Shown: positions 43,847 to 52,837, counted from the stretch's first letter. The stretch: 64,000 bases of DNA from an uncultured Lachnospiraceae bacterium (GCA_947589315.1 CANPZE010000012.1:1-64000), one strand, 5' to 3'. Numbers and translations: made by a program. Notes: generated by a model from the letters alone, not told the origin.

Positions 43847-44545
43847 TCACATTCCTGCAATTTCCATCCGGTTTAGCACCCCCTGCACATCGATCCCCGG
43901 ATGGGTAAAATAAATCTGGCAGATCTGTTCCGTCAGTCTGCGGCTTATTTTTCGCGTCTTCATAATGCGTTCCACCGATTTCCCTTTCTCCAAATCCCTC
44001 ATTACCGCTTCTACAATTTTCTGTAGGTCCCCCGAGCCAAACTCCAGGCATGGCTGGGCAGGTTCTGTGTTCCGCTGGCCTCTGCCAGATAAATTGATCT
44101 TTCTTACCTGAAAGCCGTCCGTTTCTGTGTCAAACGACAGCACAGCCATCGTTACCGCTCCCCCAAAGCGCTGCGGGCCTCCGCTTCCCGGGTTCAGCCA
44201 GAGCTTTCCGCCTTCTTTTCTTTCCTCATATTTGTGCGAATGTCCGTATATGATGATATCAGCTTCTTCTGCTTTCTCAGACATCTGCTTTTTATTGTGG
44301 ACCATATAAATTTTTCTTCCATAGCAGTCAAAAAGAATCTCTTTTGGAAGCTGATCCGCCAATTCTCTGTCACAATTCCCCCTGACTGCAACTACTTTGA
44401 CTATTTCCTCCAGCCGGTCCAGAGCTTTCTGGCTGGCAATATCCCCGCCGTGCAGAATAAGTTCAACCGATGGAAGGATCCCGAGCAGTTCGGGCCGCAA
44501 TATTCCATGCGTATCTGATATCACAGCCACTTCATGTACTGACAT
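43847..44545 (-). CDS. YfcE-type metallophosphoesterase with a C-terminal helical extension
   Basis: 232 residues from ATG 44545, which has AAGGAG 7 nt away. Calcineurin-like motifs: VISDTHGILRPELLG (D and H), LHGGDI, VRGNCD and YGHSHKYEERKEGG. The core of about 155 residues is a YfcE-like phosphodiesterase. The remaining ~65 residues (DLQKIVEAVMRDLEKGKSVERIMKTRKISRRLTEQICQIYFTHPGIDVQGVLNRM) form an added helical segment with HTH-like rhythm, not part of YfcE. The added domain may bind a partner or nucleic acid. Substrate unknown. Confidence 0.85.
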   Translation of the reverse strand: MSVHEVAVISDTHGILRPELLGILPSVELILHGGDIASQKALDRLEEIVKVVAVRGNCDRELADQLPKEILFDCYGRKIYMVHNKKQMSEKAEEADIIIYGHSHKYEERKEGGKLWLNPGSGGPQRFGGAVTMAVLSFDTETDGFQVRKINLSGRGQRNTEPAQPCLEFGSGDLQKIVEAVMRDLEKGKSVERIMKTRKISRRLTEQICQIYFTHPGIDVQGVLNRMEIAGM

Positions 44546-44598
44546 AAGCATACTCCTTTTTCCTGTCATCTTCCTGATAAAAACGGAAAGCTATTTTA

Positions 44599-44628
44599 AT
44601 TATATAATGTCCTGGGGCGGATTGTCAA
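44599..44628 (-). promoter_or_regulatory. sigma-A promoter for the metallophosphatase-flavodoxin unit
   Basis: Minus-strand TTGACA, 18-bp spacer, TATAAT. It is about 55 bp upstream of the ATG at 44545 and divergent from the promoter at 44712. Confidence 0.75.
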
Positions 44629-44651
44629 AATGGATTTTTTCCAGATGATTT

Positions 44652-44694
44652 TGAAAAATTTTACAGCGCCATTAATGAAAAATTTTACAGCGCC
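44652..44694. repeat. 24-bp-period tandem repeat between divergent promoters
   Basis: TGAAAAATTTTACAGCGCC occurs twice (44652-44670 and 44676-44694) separated by ATTAA, and the copies continue with ATTAA and GTTGA, giving a period of 24 bp. A weak third copy follows (GATGAATTTTCTT). It lies just upstream of the -35 box of the repeat-protein gene. Confidence 0.85.
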
Positions 44695-44711
44695 GTTGAT
44701 GATGAATTTTC

Positions 44712-44740
44712 TTGCTTTTATCGTAAGCCTTGTATATAAT
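44712..44740 (+). promoter_or_regulatory. sigma-A promoter for the large repeat protein
   Basis: TTGCTT, 17-bp spacer, TATAAT, 40 bp upstream of the ATG at 44781. The tandem repeat immediately upstream may bind a regulator. Confidence 0.75.
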
Positions 44741-44780
44741 GAATACAATTATCTTCTAAATTATGGTGAGGTGTATAATT

Positions 44781-47700
44781 ATGAAACAATATGCAAAAAA
44801 AGGATTAGCCGTGTTGCTGTGTGCTGCAACGGTATTTCAGCTGACGGTGTCTCCGGCATTGGCGGAGTCTGTCAGCGGCAGGGAAGAGATACCCGCATAC
44901 ATAGAACAGGAGCACAATCATATTCATGGCGCCGGCATTGGATCGGATGCCTTGACGCTGGCTGCCGTTTCGGAACAGTCAGAAACAGCGACAGTAAAGG
45001 AGGCAGTGGATATGACCAGGCCGGTCATCACGATCACGCCGGTGAACGATCACTACAATGGCATGCTGTACTGTGATCCCCCGATCATCACGGTGCATGA
45101 TGACGGCGCTAACCTGATATCGGTGGTTGCATCCACAGATTCTGCATCTGCCAACGGAACGATCACAGATGGAACTGACTGTACCATTTCTATCGAGGGA
45201 ATAAAAGGTTCTTCCTGGACGGTCACGGCGATAGATGATGCCGGAAATGAAGCGATTGAAAAATTTTATGTCGCTCATCAGCCGGTAGGGCGTCAAATCA
45301 TAGATACTGCCCCGACTTGTACGAAACCGGGAACACGTACTGCGTATTCTACCTGCGCAAACTGTGGTGAACGATTTGTCTTTTATTCTTCCAACACGCC
45401 CCAGGCCCTTGGTCACGAGGCGGATATGAATAACCCCCAGAGGCTCACTCCCTGCGGGACGGATTCTGAAACGATTACCGTATACCCATGCATACGCTGT
45501 CAGGCACTTATGACGGAGAATGGTGAAGTCTATGATGTAAAGGATGGAGAGGGACACATCTGGGTACAAAAGAAGAACCAGTCTTCCTGTGAAGTGACCG
45601 GGACTACCTATGAGGAATGTACAAGATGTCAGATTACCCGAAATGTGGAGACCATTCCTGCCAGCGGCCATTCCTATGGAAACTGGAACATTACGAAAGA
45701 GGCGGATTGCGCTACCGGTACGCCGGGAGAAAAAGAGCGTACCTGTACCAAGTGCCACGCAAAAGACCAGCAGATTATTGCTGCGGCTCATGCCTGGTCC
45801 GAACGCATAGAACTGAAGGCGCCTACCTGTACCGAAGCAGGGTATACCGGATTCAAATGTACTGTATGTGAGCGGGAGGATTCCGAACATCATATAGAGA
45901 TCCCAGCCCTTGGCCACAGTTATGATGACGATGGAGACTGTACTACAGAATCTGTCTGCTCCAGAAAAGGATGCAATCAGAAGCTGCCGGCAGTACAGCA
46001 TAATTGGGGTGATTATGGTTACGATCAGACAGGCCATTGGAAAAAATGCACTAACGAGGGCTGTACAAAGACGACAAAAGATATCACTGGCGAAGCAGAG
46101 CCTCACAGCAATGTGCCAGAGAACATGGATTGTACCAGTTCCTGGAACTGCCCGGTTTGCGGATACCAGGTGCAGGGCTATCAGAGCCATACTTTTGACG
46201 GTACCTGGAAGAGTAACGGAACTTATCACTGGCAGGAGTGTACACGGGAGAATTGCAGTTATCAGCGCAAAAAAGAAGCACATACCGGAGGGGACGATGG
46301 AGACTGCACAACGGCGTGGAACTGTAAGACCTGTAAGGCAACGCTGCGGGAAGCTACAACGCACAATTGGAGTGAAAACTATTCCTATATGGTGAATATC
46401 CACCGGAGACACTGCACCAATCCCGGCTGTAATCGGACAACCGATCTGGGAGAACATATATATACCACGGAGACGGGTGACTGCACTAAGAGCGTGATCT
46501 GCGCAACGTGCGATTACGTGGCGATCCATGGGGAATCCAGCCACCGCTTTGCCAACGCCGCCTATTATGGCGATGAGAGAGGCCACTGGCAAGTGTGTAC
46601 CAATAAGAACTGTAAGGTTACGAGCAAAGTTACAGATCATACCGGCGGGGAAGCAACCTGCTGTGACAAAGCTGTCTGCGATATCTGCCGGCTCTCTTAT
46701 GGAAAATTAAATGCGCAGAATCATGTGGGCGGAATAGAGATCGTGAATCAGAAGGCGGCCACGGTGGAAAAGGAAGGATATACAGGGGATGAAGTCTGTC
46801 TGGGCTGCAAAGCCGTTGTGAAGGCTGGCAAAAAGATCCCGAAACTGGAAAAGCCTTGTCTCCATCAATGGCAAACTAAATATGACGACATAAAATCCTG
46901 GGAGCAATGCACGGCCTGTTATGCTGTCCAGAAGGAGAAAGACCATACCTTTACGAAATGGCTGAGCGATGACACGGAACACTGGCAGCAGTGCGAATAT
47001 TGCGAACATGTGACGCATCATTCTCAGCATGTATTGGATACGAGCGCAGTGGATAAGAACTGCAGCACACCGGTTGCATGCAAGGACTGTGGGCATATCA
47101 TGATCGCCGCAAAGGAGCATGTATTTGGCAATGACTGGGCGTATGACGAGGACGGTCACTGGCATGTCTGCGCCAATGATGACTGTGCGCAGACCAGCCA
47201 GGAATTCCCCCACAATGCCCAGGATGATGGAGACTGTACCACGGCGCTTATCTGCGAGGACTGCAGACATACACTGCAGGATGCCCATGCAGAGCACGAA
47301 TGGTCTTCTGTGTGGAAATCAGATGCTAATGGCCATTATCACGAATGTACAAACGATGGCTGTACCAAGAAACAGTATGAGGATCATAGGGCGGCTGCGG
47401 AGGATGGCCTGTGTACCACGCCGATTGTCTGCGAGATCTGTGAATGGGTGATGCAGGAAGGCGCAGCCAGCCACAACTTTGGCGATTATACACAGTATCA
47501 GTCGGATGAGAGCGGTCATTGGCATATGTGCCAGACACCGGGATGTACAGGACGCAGTCCGGAAATGGCGCACTTTGGCGGGACAGCCACCTGCGCACAT
47601 GCGGCTGTCTGCGAGGTCTGCCATCATAGTTATGGTAAGACAGATCCAGAACAACATGACGGCGGTATAGAGATTCGCAATTATGAGGCGCCAACGGAAC

Positions 47701-49025
47701 AGAGGGACGGCTATAGCGGAGATACGTACTGTATCGGCTGCGGCGAAATGATCGCTACCGGCAAGATCCTGAACAAGCTTCCCGAGGGACATATACACGT
47801 TTTTGAGTATAATAAAGAAAACGGTATATACGCATCGGATGATACCTGCCATTGGCTGGAGTGTTCCTGTGGAGAGCGTAAGGAAGTGGTTCAGCACACT
47901 TACGGAGAACTGCAGAAGGATAATACGCATCACTGGGATATCTGTACCGTGTGTGGCAGGGTCTGGAAAGAGAACCATGTTTACGAAGACGGCAAATGTA
48001 CTGTATGTGGGGCGGAGCAGCCCGAGCATGAACACGAGTTTCAGTGGAACCATACGGAGAATACGCACTGGCAGGAGTGCAGCGTATGCGGGGAAAAGGA
48101 AGAGATCCTGGCCCATACCGGCGGCACGGCTACCTGCATAAGCCAAGCGGTCTGCGCGGACTGCGGCCAGGCCTATGGGGAGAAAGATCCGGCCAATCAT
48201 GCAGGCAAGACAGAGCTTCGGGGACAGAAGGAAGCGACAGCGAAGGAAGAGGGGTATACCGGGGATATCTACTGCCTGGACTGTGGTCAGATGATTACGG
48301 CGGGTACGGCCATTCCGGCGCTTGGGGAATCAGGGACGGGGACTGAGCCAATGCCAACACCGATACCGACACCGACACCAGAACCGCTGCCGGAACCGAC
48401 ATCGCCAGTGCCAGTTGCCCCCGGAACATCGGAAGAGCAGCCCCCCGCCGTTTCGGCCGAGGCTTCTAAGAACGCTACGCTTGCCAGTAAAAAACACAGT
48501 GTGAAAATTTCCTGGAAGGCAGACCAAAATGCAACGGCAGGTTATTGTGTTTATGTAAAATCTGGAAACAAGTATGTGAAGGTGGGTACTGTCAAGGCAG
48601 GAGTGACCTCCTTGACCATTAAGAAAATCGGCGGCAAACCCTTGAAAGCAGGAATTACTTACACAGTGCGTGTGGTATCGCTGGAGAATGCAGATGGAGA
48701 AATCAAGGAAGGCAGGAAAATAACCTATACTGTAGCCACAAAGCCTGCAGCGCCGAAATGGTCTTCTGTGAAGCGGCAGAAAGGGACAAAGGCAGTCTTG
48801 AAGTGGAAAAAGGCTGGAAGCGTAACCGGCTATGACATCCAGATGAGTACAAAGAGACATACCGGTTATAAGACGATCAAGAGAGTGTCTGCCGCCAGGG
48901 TTTCCTATACAAAGGCAAAGCTATCGAAGAAGGCGAAGTATTATTTCCGTATCCGCACGTATAAAAAAGTGACTGGAGGGTACGTATATAGCGCATGGTC
49001 AGGCATTAAAACATTAAATAAATAA
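44781..49025 (+). CDS. large secreted Cys/His-rich repeat protein with Fn3-like C-terminus
   Basis: 1414 residues. A classical signal peptide (MKQYAKKGLAVLLCAATVFQLTVSPALA) is followed by an Ig-like segment (VITITPVNDHYNGMLYCDPP). Then about a dozen units have the pattern GHW-x-x-C-x4-C, a His some 10 residues on, and C-x4-C-x2-C (for example GHWHVCANDDC, THWQECSVCG). They look like zinc-ribbon or disulphide-stabilised modules. A P/T/E-rich linker (PTPIPTPTPEPLPEPT) precedes two Fn3-like domains (KISWKADQNATAGYCVYVK..., APKWSSVKRQKGTKAVLKWKKA). No LPXTG, SLH or other anchor is seen, so it is secreted or held non-covalently. ATG chosen at 44781. Role unknown; metal binding or adhesion is a possibility. 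Confidence 0.85.
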   Translation: MKQYAKKGLAVLLCAATVFQLTVSPALAESVSGREEIPAYIEQEHNHIHGAGIGSDALTLAAVSEQSETATVKEAVDMTRPVITITPVNDHYNGMLYCDPPIITVHDDGANLISVVASTDSASANGTITDGTDCTISIEGIKGSSWTVTAIDDAGNEAIEKFYVAHQPVGRQIIDTAPTCTKPGTRTAYSTCANCGERFVFYSSNTPQALGHEADMNNPQRLTPCGTDSETITVYPCIRCQALMTENGEVYDVKDGEGHIWVQKKNQSSCEVTGTTYEECTRCQITRNVETIPASGHSYGNWNITKEADCATGTPGEKERTCTKCHAKDQQIIAAAHAWSERIELKAPTCTEAGYTGFKCTVCEREDSEHHIEIPALGHSYDDDGDCTTESVCSRKGCNQKLPAVQHNWGDYGYDQTGHWKKCTNEGCTKTTKDITGEAEPHSNVPENMDCTSSWNCPVCGYQVQGYQSHTFDGTWKSNGTYHWQECTRENCSYQRKKEAHTGGDDGDCTTAWNCKTCKATLREATTHNWSENYSYMVNIHRRHCTNPGCNRTTDLGEHIYTTETGDCTKSVICATCDYVAIHGESSHRFANAAYYGDERGHWQVCTNKNCKVTSKVTDHTGGEATCCDKAVCDICRLSYGKLNAQNHVGGIEIVNQKAATVEKEGYTGDEVCLGCKAVVKAGKKIPKLEKPCLHQWQTKYDDIKSWEQCTACYAVQKEKDHTFTKWLSDDTEHWQQCEYCEHVTHHSQHVLDTSAVDKNCSTPVACKDCGHIMIAAKEHVFGNDWAYDEDGHWHVCANDDCAQTSQEFPHNAQDDGDCTTALICEDCRHTLQDAHAEHEWSSVWKSDANGHYHECTNDGCTKKQYEDHRAAAEDGLCTTPIVCEICEWVMQEGAASHNFGDYTQYQSDESGHWHMCQTPGCTGRSPEMAHFGGTATCAHAAVCEVCHHSYGKTDPEQHDGGIEIRNYEAPTEQRDGYSGDTYCIGCGEMIATGKILNKLPEGHIHVFEYNKENGIYASDDTCHWLECSCGERKEVVQHTYGELQKDNTHHWDICTVCGRVWKENHVYEDGKCTVCGAEQPEHEHEFQWNHTENTHWQECSVCGEKEEILAHTGGTATCISQAVCADCGQAYGEKDPANHAGKTELRGQKEATAKEEGYTGDIYCLDCGQMITAGTAIPALGESGTGTEPMPTPIPTPTPEPLPEPTSPVPVAPGTSEEQPPAVSAEASKNATLASKKHSVKISWKADQNATAGYCVYVKSGNKYVKVGTVKAGVTSLTIKKIGGKPLKAGITYTVRVVSLENADGEIKEGRKITYTVATKPAAPKWSSVKRQKGTKAVLKWKKAGSVTGYDIQMSTKRHTGYKTIKRVSAARVSYTKAKLSKKAKYYFRIRTYKKVTGGYVYSAWSGIKTLNK

Positions 49026-49046
49026 GAAACCAACAAACATAGAAAT

Positions 49047-49083
49047 AGCCAGGAGCGGGTAATACCGCTTTTGGCTGTTTTTT
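49047..49083 (+). terminator. intrinsic terminator after the repeat-protein gene
   Basis: AGCCAGGAGCGG/CCGCTTTTGGCT, a 12-bp stem with a G/T mismatch region and a 6-nt loop, then TGTTTTTTT. Confidence 0.9.
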
Positions 49084-49127
49084 AGGTGTCATAATGTCCT
49101 GGCTGAACCAGGATTGGCTGCTGGAGA

Positions 49128-49268
49128 ATGCAAAAAAAATTGACCGATATGGTGTTGGATGGTAAAATTACAAAAGAGGAGTACCAGGTTAAAATGAAAG
49201 GAATGTGCATATGGCATTTTCAATGGGCTTTGGAATTTTATTTGTGGTGGCGCTGTTGTGCTGCATGA
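49128..49268 (+). pseudogene. SHOCT-like ORF remnant upstream of the DUF1295 gene
   Basis: An ORF reads MQKKLTDMVLDGKITKEEYQVKMKGM and continues as nonsense overlapping the next gene's start. The segment resembles the short helical SHOCT motif (L-x-x-GxITxEEYxxK). It has no ribosome site, and the DUF1295 ribosome site (AAGGAATG) lies inside it. Likely a decayed fragment. Confidence 0.35.
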
Positions 49269-50017
49269 TTGGTTTTTATAAGTATGTGTATTTTATTTCT
49301 ATTGGCTATGGTCTGGCAATTGCCGGTCAGGGGATCGCTATGTTTCTTTTGTTTCAGGACAGGATCAGCATTCCGATAGTGGTCAGCTGTCTGATCTTGA
49401 CATTATATGGATTCCGGCTTAGTGGTTTCCTATTGTACCGTGAGGTAAAGAGCAGCAGCTACCGCAGGCATATGGTCACAGAGATCAAGGACGGTTCCGG
49501 CATGAAGCTTTGGCTGAAGGCCATGCTTTGGATTTTTTGCGGTATTCTGTATCTGTTTATGGTATCGCCGGTTTTTTACCGTTATTATAATGGCAATACC
49601 GGCAGTTCGGTTTCTTTTGCGGCGGGGACGCTGCTGATGGCAGGAGGGATCCTGTTAGAATCTCTGGCAGATCTGAGTAAAAGCCGGCAGAAAAGGAAGG
49701 ATCCGAAACGCTTTTGTGACAAAGGCCTGTTCCGGCTGGTACGCTGTCCCAATTATCTCGGCGAGCTGATTCTTTGGACTGGCGTTCTGGTGACAGGCAT
49801 CACATCCCTTCGCTCCGTGGGACAGTGGATCATCGCCCTGCTTGGCTATTTGGGGATCGTATTTGTCATGTTTAGCGGGGCAAGGCGGCTGGAGGTACGC
49901 CAGAACAAAAACTATGGCTCAGACCCGGAGTATCAGGAATATGTTAAGACAGTACCGATTCTTCTGCCTTTTGTGCCATTGTATAGCGTAGAAAAATATA
50001 AATTTTTAATTTTATAG
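49205..50017 (+). CDS. DUF1295 membrane protein (steroid 5-alpha-reductase/ICMT-like)
   Basis: 270 residues with about six hydrophobic helices. The C-terminal signature RCPNYLGELILWTGVLVTGITSLRSVG, then ALLGYLGIVFVMFSGARRLEVRQNKNYGSDPEYQEYVKTVPILLPFVP, matches the DUF1295/isoprenylcysteine methyltransferase-like fold. The charged PNYLGE region binds the nucleotide or SAM-type cofactor in relatives. The substrate is unknown. Preceded by AAGGAATG and a decayed SHOCT-like ORF, followed 4 bp later by the MATE gene. Confidence 0.83.
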   Translation: MHMAFSMGFGILFVVALLCCMIGFYKYVYFISIGYGLAIAGQGIAMFLLFQDRISIPIVVSCLILTLYGFRLSGFLLYREVKSSSYRRHMVTEIKDGSGMKLWLKAMLWIFCGILYLFMVSPVFYRYYNGNTGSSVSFAAGTLLMAGGILLESLADLSKSRQKRKDPKRFCDKGLFRLVRCPNYLGELILWTGVLVTGITSLRSVGQWIIALLGYLGIVFVMFSGARRLEVRQNKNYGSDPEYQEYVKTVPILLPFVPLYSVEKYKFLIL

Positions 50018-50033
50018 GAAGATGGAAAGTAAT

Positions 50034-51407
50034 ATGAAACAAACTACGAAATATACACAATATGAGAAAATGACGGGTACGCCCATTCCCCGGCTGATCA
50101 CAACGCTGGCTGTTCCCAGCATTATATCTATGCTGGTCAATAACATCTATAATCTGGTGGATACGGCCTTTGTCGGCAAGCTTGGAACAAGCGCCAGTGG
50201 GGCAGTGGGCATTGTGTTTGGATTTATGGCGATTATTCAGGCATTTGGCTTTATGTTTGGGCAGGGCTCCGGAAGCCTTTTGTCCCGGGCGCTGGGACGC
50301 CAGGATAAGGAACTTGCCTCGGTCCATGCTTCTGCCGGTTTTTTTGGATCTATGTTATGCGGGATTATGATAACGCTGATCGGTTTTCTGTTTCTTGACG
50401 ACATTGTTGTCCTGCTTGGAAGTACGGATACTATCGCGCCGTATGCAAAAACTTATATATCATATATATTGATTGCCGCACCCTTCATGAGCGGAAGCCT
50501 TACCTTGAACAATATTTTGCGCTATGAGGGCAAGGCGGCGCTGGGTATGGTCGGCCTGATGTCGGGTGCGGTTCTTAATATGGTTGGCGATCCCATTCTC
50601 ATGTTTACATTGCACATGGGGATTGCTGGAGCGGGCCTTTCCACTGCGGTCAGTCAGGTCATCAGTTGGCTGATCCTGGTATTCATGTTCCTCTCTGGAA
50701 GGACAGAGACAGAGCTGCGTCTTACCAAAATGCTGCATACCAGCCCTGCGACTTATGGAAATATCATGGCAACGGGATTTCCCAGTCTGTTGCGGCAGGG
50801 ACTGAACAGCTTAACCACGGTACTTCTCAATTCACAGTGCGCTGTTTATGGCGATGCGGCGGTTGCAGGCATGAGCATTGTAAGCAGGATTATCTTTTTT
50901 GCTTTTTCTATAGCGATCGGGATCGGACAGGGATTTCAGCCGGTGTCGGCATTCAATTATGGGGCGGGCAGATATTCCCGTATCCGCAAAGGGTTTTGGT
51001 TCACAATGCTTGCTTCAGAGGGCATTATCATTATCGGATGTGTACTGCTGAATGTTTTTTCGGACAGTCTGATTGCCTTGTTCCGGAATGACCCGGCAGT
51101 CATCAGGGTGGGCGCAAGAGCTCTTCAGCTACAGGCATTGGCAAATCTTTTGCTTCCCGCCTGTATGACAACGGAGATGCTTCTGCAAAGTACTGGAGAA
51201 AGGCTTGGCGCATCCTTTATTTCAGCGCTCCGAAACGGTCTCGTCTTTATCCCGGTGCTTTTGGCGCTTTCCCATTTCAGAGGGCTTGCCGGGATACAGG
51301 AAGCCCAGCCCCTGTCTCTTGTCTTATCTATGCCCCTGGTAATTGCATTTGCAATTCATTTTTTTCATAAGATCCCCCAAAAAGATTATCAGGGAAATAC
51401 TGGCTAA
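50034..51407 (+). CDS. MATE-family multidrug efflux transporter
   Basis: 457 residues, twelve predicted transmembrane helices. The NorM/DinF-type features are TGTPIPRLITTLAVPSIISMLVNNIYNLVDTAFVGKLG at the first helix and GFPSLLRQGLNSLTTVLLNSQCAVYGDAAVAGMSIVSRI at the start of the second half. It exports cationic compounds with Na+ or H+. The first ATG (50022) and the one four codons later (50034) are both possible; neither has a clear site. A natural pair with DUF1295 by spacing only. Confidence 0.92.
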   Translation: MKQTTKYTQYEKMTGTPIPRLITTLAVPSIISMLVNNIYNLVDTAFVGKLGTSASGAVGIVFGFMAIIQAFGFMFGQGSGSLLSRALGRQDKELASVHASAGFFGSMLCGIMITLIGFLFLDDIVVLLGSTDTIAPYAKTYISYILIAAPFMSGSLTLNNILRYEGKAALGMVGLMSGAVLNMVGDPILMFTLHMGIAGAGLSTAVSQVISWLILVFMFLSGRTETELRLTKMLHTSPATYGNIMATGFPSLLRQGLNSLTTVLLNSQCAVYGDAAVAGMSIVSRIIFFAFSIAIGIGQGFQPVSAFNYGAGRYSRIRKGFWFTMLASEGIIIIGCVLLNVFSDSLIALFRNDPAVIRVGARALQLQALANLLLPACMTTEMLLQSTGERLGASFISALRNGLVFIPVLLALSHFRGLAGIQEAQPLSLVLSMPLVIAFAIHFFHKIPQKDYQGNTG

Positions 51408-51438
51408 AGCTGCCCAAGGGCGATGGGCCGGAGAGGAG

Positions 51439-51468
51439 CAGGCCCCTTAGATCAAATCAAGGGGCCTG
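51439..51468. terminator. hairpin at convergent ends of the MATE and PseH-like genes
   Basis: CAGGCCCCTT/AAGGGGCCTG, a perfect 10-bp stem with a 10-nt loop, overlapping the last codons of the minus-strand gene. Confidence 0.75.
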
Positions 51469-52011
51469 TGTCAAAAACTCTATTTTTTCATAGTCATACT
51501 TCCTGCGGATCTCTTCCCATTCCTCTTTACAGATCCCAGTTTCTACGATATCATAATACTCTCCATTTTTAAAAATGTGTTTTTTCCGTTCTCCTTCAAT
51601 CCGGCTGCCGCACATCTGGTGCATGCGTATTACCCCTTTATTAAAGGCAAATACCTCTCCAACTAATTTATTTAGCCCTAATGTGTCAAATACATAATCG
51701 TATACGTTCCATTCTAATGCCAGAGCTAATTTGAGGGAACGCTTTTCTTTTACTGCCACATAGTATCCCCAGGAACACTTTCTGTTTTTCCTATCAATGT
51801 CTGCAATATTCAGGACGCCAATCGGCTGCCCGTCTGATTCAATGATAAAATGCATATTATTTTTATCCAGCTTACTGGATTCAAACCATTCGATCTGTTT
51901 TTCTATTGTTAAAACAGGATCCGTATACATAAATTTAGTGATATCCGGACGCATTCTCCATTCCATGATCATTTCCAAGTCTTCCCTGCGGATTTGCCGT
52001 AAAAATGTCAA
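51457..52011 (-). CDS. PseH-like GNAT N-acetyltransferase
   Basis: 184 residues from TTG 52011, which has GGAGG 8 nt upstream; the ORF-track ATG at 52026 would contain that site within its own coding sequence. GNAT fold: LRQIRREDLEMIMEWRMRPDITKFMYTDPVLT, IESDGQPIGVLNIADIDRKNRKCSWGYYVAVKEKR and ALEWNVYDYVFDTLGLNKLVGEVFAFN. It is similar to PseH, which acetylates a UDP-amino-sugar in pseudaminic acid synthesis. No other nonulosonic acid genes are present, so the real substrate may be another amino-sugar. It is immediately downstream of the SDR gene (42 bp). Confidence 0.8.
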   Translation of the reverse strand: MTFLRQIRREDLEMIMEWRMRPDITKFMYTDPVLTIEKQIEWFESSKLDKNNMHFIIESDGQPIGVLNIADIDRKNRKCSWGYYVAVKEKRSLKLALALEWNVYDYVFDTLGLNKLVGEVFAFNKGVIRMHQMCGSRIEGERKKHIFKNGEYYDIVETGICKEEWEEIRRKYDYEKIEFLTQAP

Positions 52012-52053
52012 CGTATGTTCCTCCATTTAATTGATCTGATGAAAATCGTTCTT

Positions 52054-52764
52054 CTATATGACGGCTCCCCCGTCTACTCCGATAATTTGACCGGATATGT
52101 ACGAGGCATCGTCCGATGCTAAGAAAACAACTGTTTTGGCCACTTCTTCCGGCAGCCCTGTTCTTCCCATGCTGATATTTTCAATCCGCTTCTTCATTTT
52201 TTCTTCAGGAACATGATCGATCAGATCGGTTTGGATGATCCCGGGAGCTACAGCATTTACCCGTATCCCGTCTCCTGATAATTCCTTGGCTGCAGACTTT
52301 GTGAAGGAGATAACAGCCCCTTTTGTCGCTGAATAAACCGATTGGCCGGCGTTGCCCATGACACCGATGATGGAAGCGATATTGATAATGCTTCCTTTTT
52401 TATTTCTTTTCATAAATCTGGAAGCCAGCTGCGTCAATTCAATTACTGAAAATGTATTAATTTGAAACTGTTCCAAGATGTTTTCAGAAGAGATCATCCC
52501 GATCAGGGCATCTTCCATAATTCCTGCATTATTGACTAAAATATCAATTTTTTTGTTTTCTTTATAAATCGTTTGCAGGATTTCCTTCATCTTTGCAATA
52601 TCCCGGATATCTGCCTCAAAAAATACTGCGCCTGCTTCTTCCCCTTTGTGCCGGGATATTACATAAACAATATCCCCATTTGCGGCAAATTCATGGACGA
52701 TAGCCTTTCCGATTCCGCGGTTGCCGCCTGTTACGATTACCACTCTTTTTTCTTGAACTTTCAT
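52054..52764 (-). CDS. SDR-family oxidoreductase (FabG-like)
   Basis: 236 residues from ATG 52764 with GGTGG upstream. Rossmann motif VTGGNRGIGKAI, NNAG, catalytic Ser in IASIIG, YxxxK as VYSATKGA, and the C-terminal cofactor region GQIIGVDGGAVI. All catalytic residues are intact. FabG-like reductases act on 3-oxoacyl-ACP, but in sugar clusters related SDRs alter sugars; pairing with a PseH-like gene suggests the latter (inference). It is divergently oriented from alkD with a 128-bp gap. Confidence 0.88.
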   Translation of the reverse strand: MKVQEKRVVIVTGGNRGIGKAIVHEFAANGDIVYVISRHKGEEAGAVFFEADIRDIAKMKEILQTIYKENKKIDILVNNAGIMEDALIGMISSENILEQFQINTFSVIELTQLASRFMKRNKKGSIINIASIIGVMGNAGQSVYSATKGAVISFTKSAAKELSGDGIRVNAVAPGIIQTDLIDHVPEEKMKKRIENISMGRTGLPEEVAKTVVFLASDDASYISGQIIGVDGGAVI

Positions 52765-52837
52765 TTCTTCCACCAAAAAATTCCCAATATTATTTTTGCA
52801 TGCTGCTCCAACTAACGTATGTAAGATATATCGACAT

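Noticed and set aside
44630-44780. start of a 148-residue ORF upstream of the repeat protein
   Set aside because: It crosses the promoter and tandem repeats and continues into the wrong frame of the real gene.
44979-46640. 553-residue minus-strand ORF
   Set aside because: Antisense of the Cys-rich repeat gene; no start site or motif.
47319-48200. 293-residue minus-strand ORF
   Set aside because: Antisense of the same repeat gene; hydrophobic by mirror composition only.
48355-48420. ACACCGATACC-type short repeats
   Set aside because: They encode the Pro/Thr/Glu linker of the repeat protein, not a CRISPR or regulatory array.
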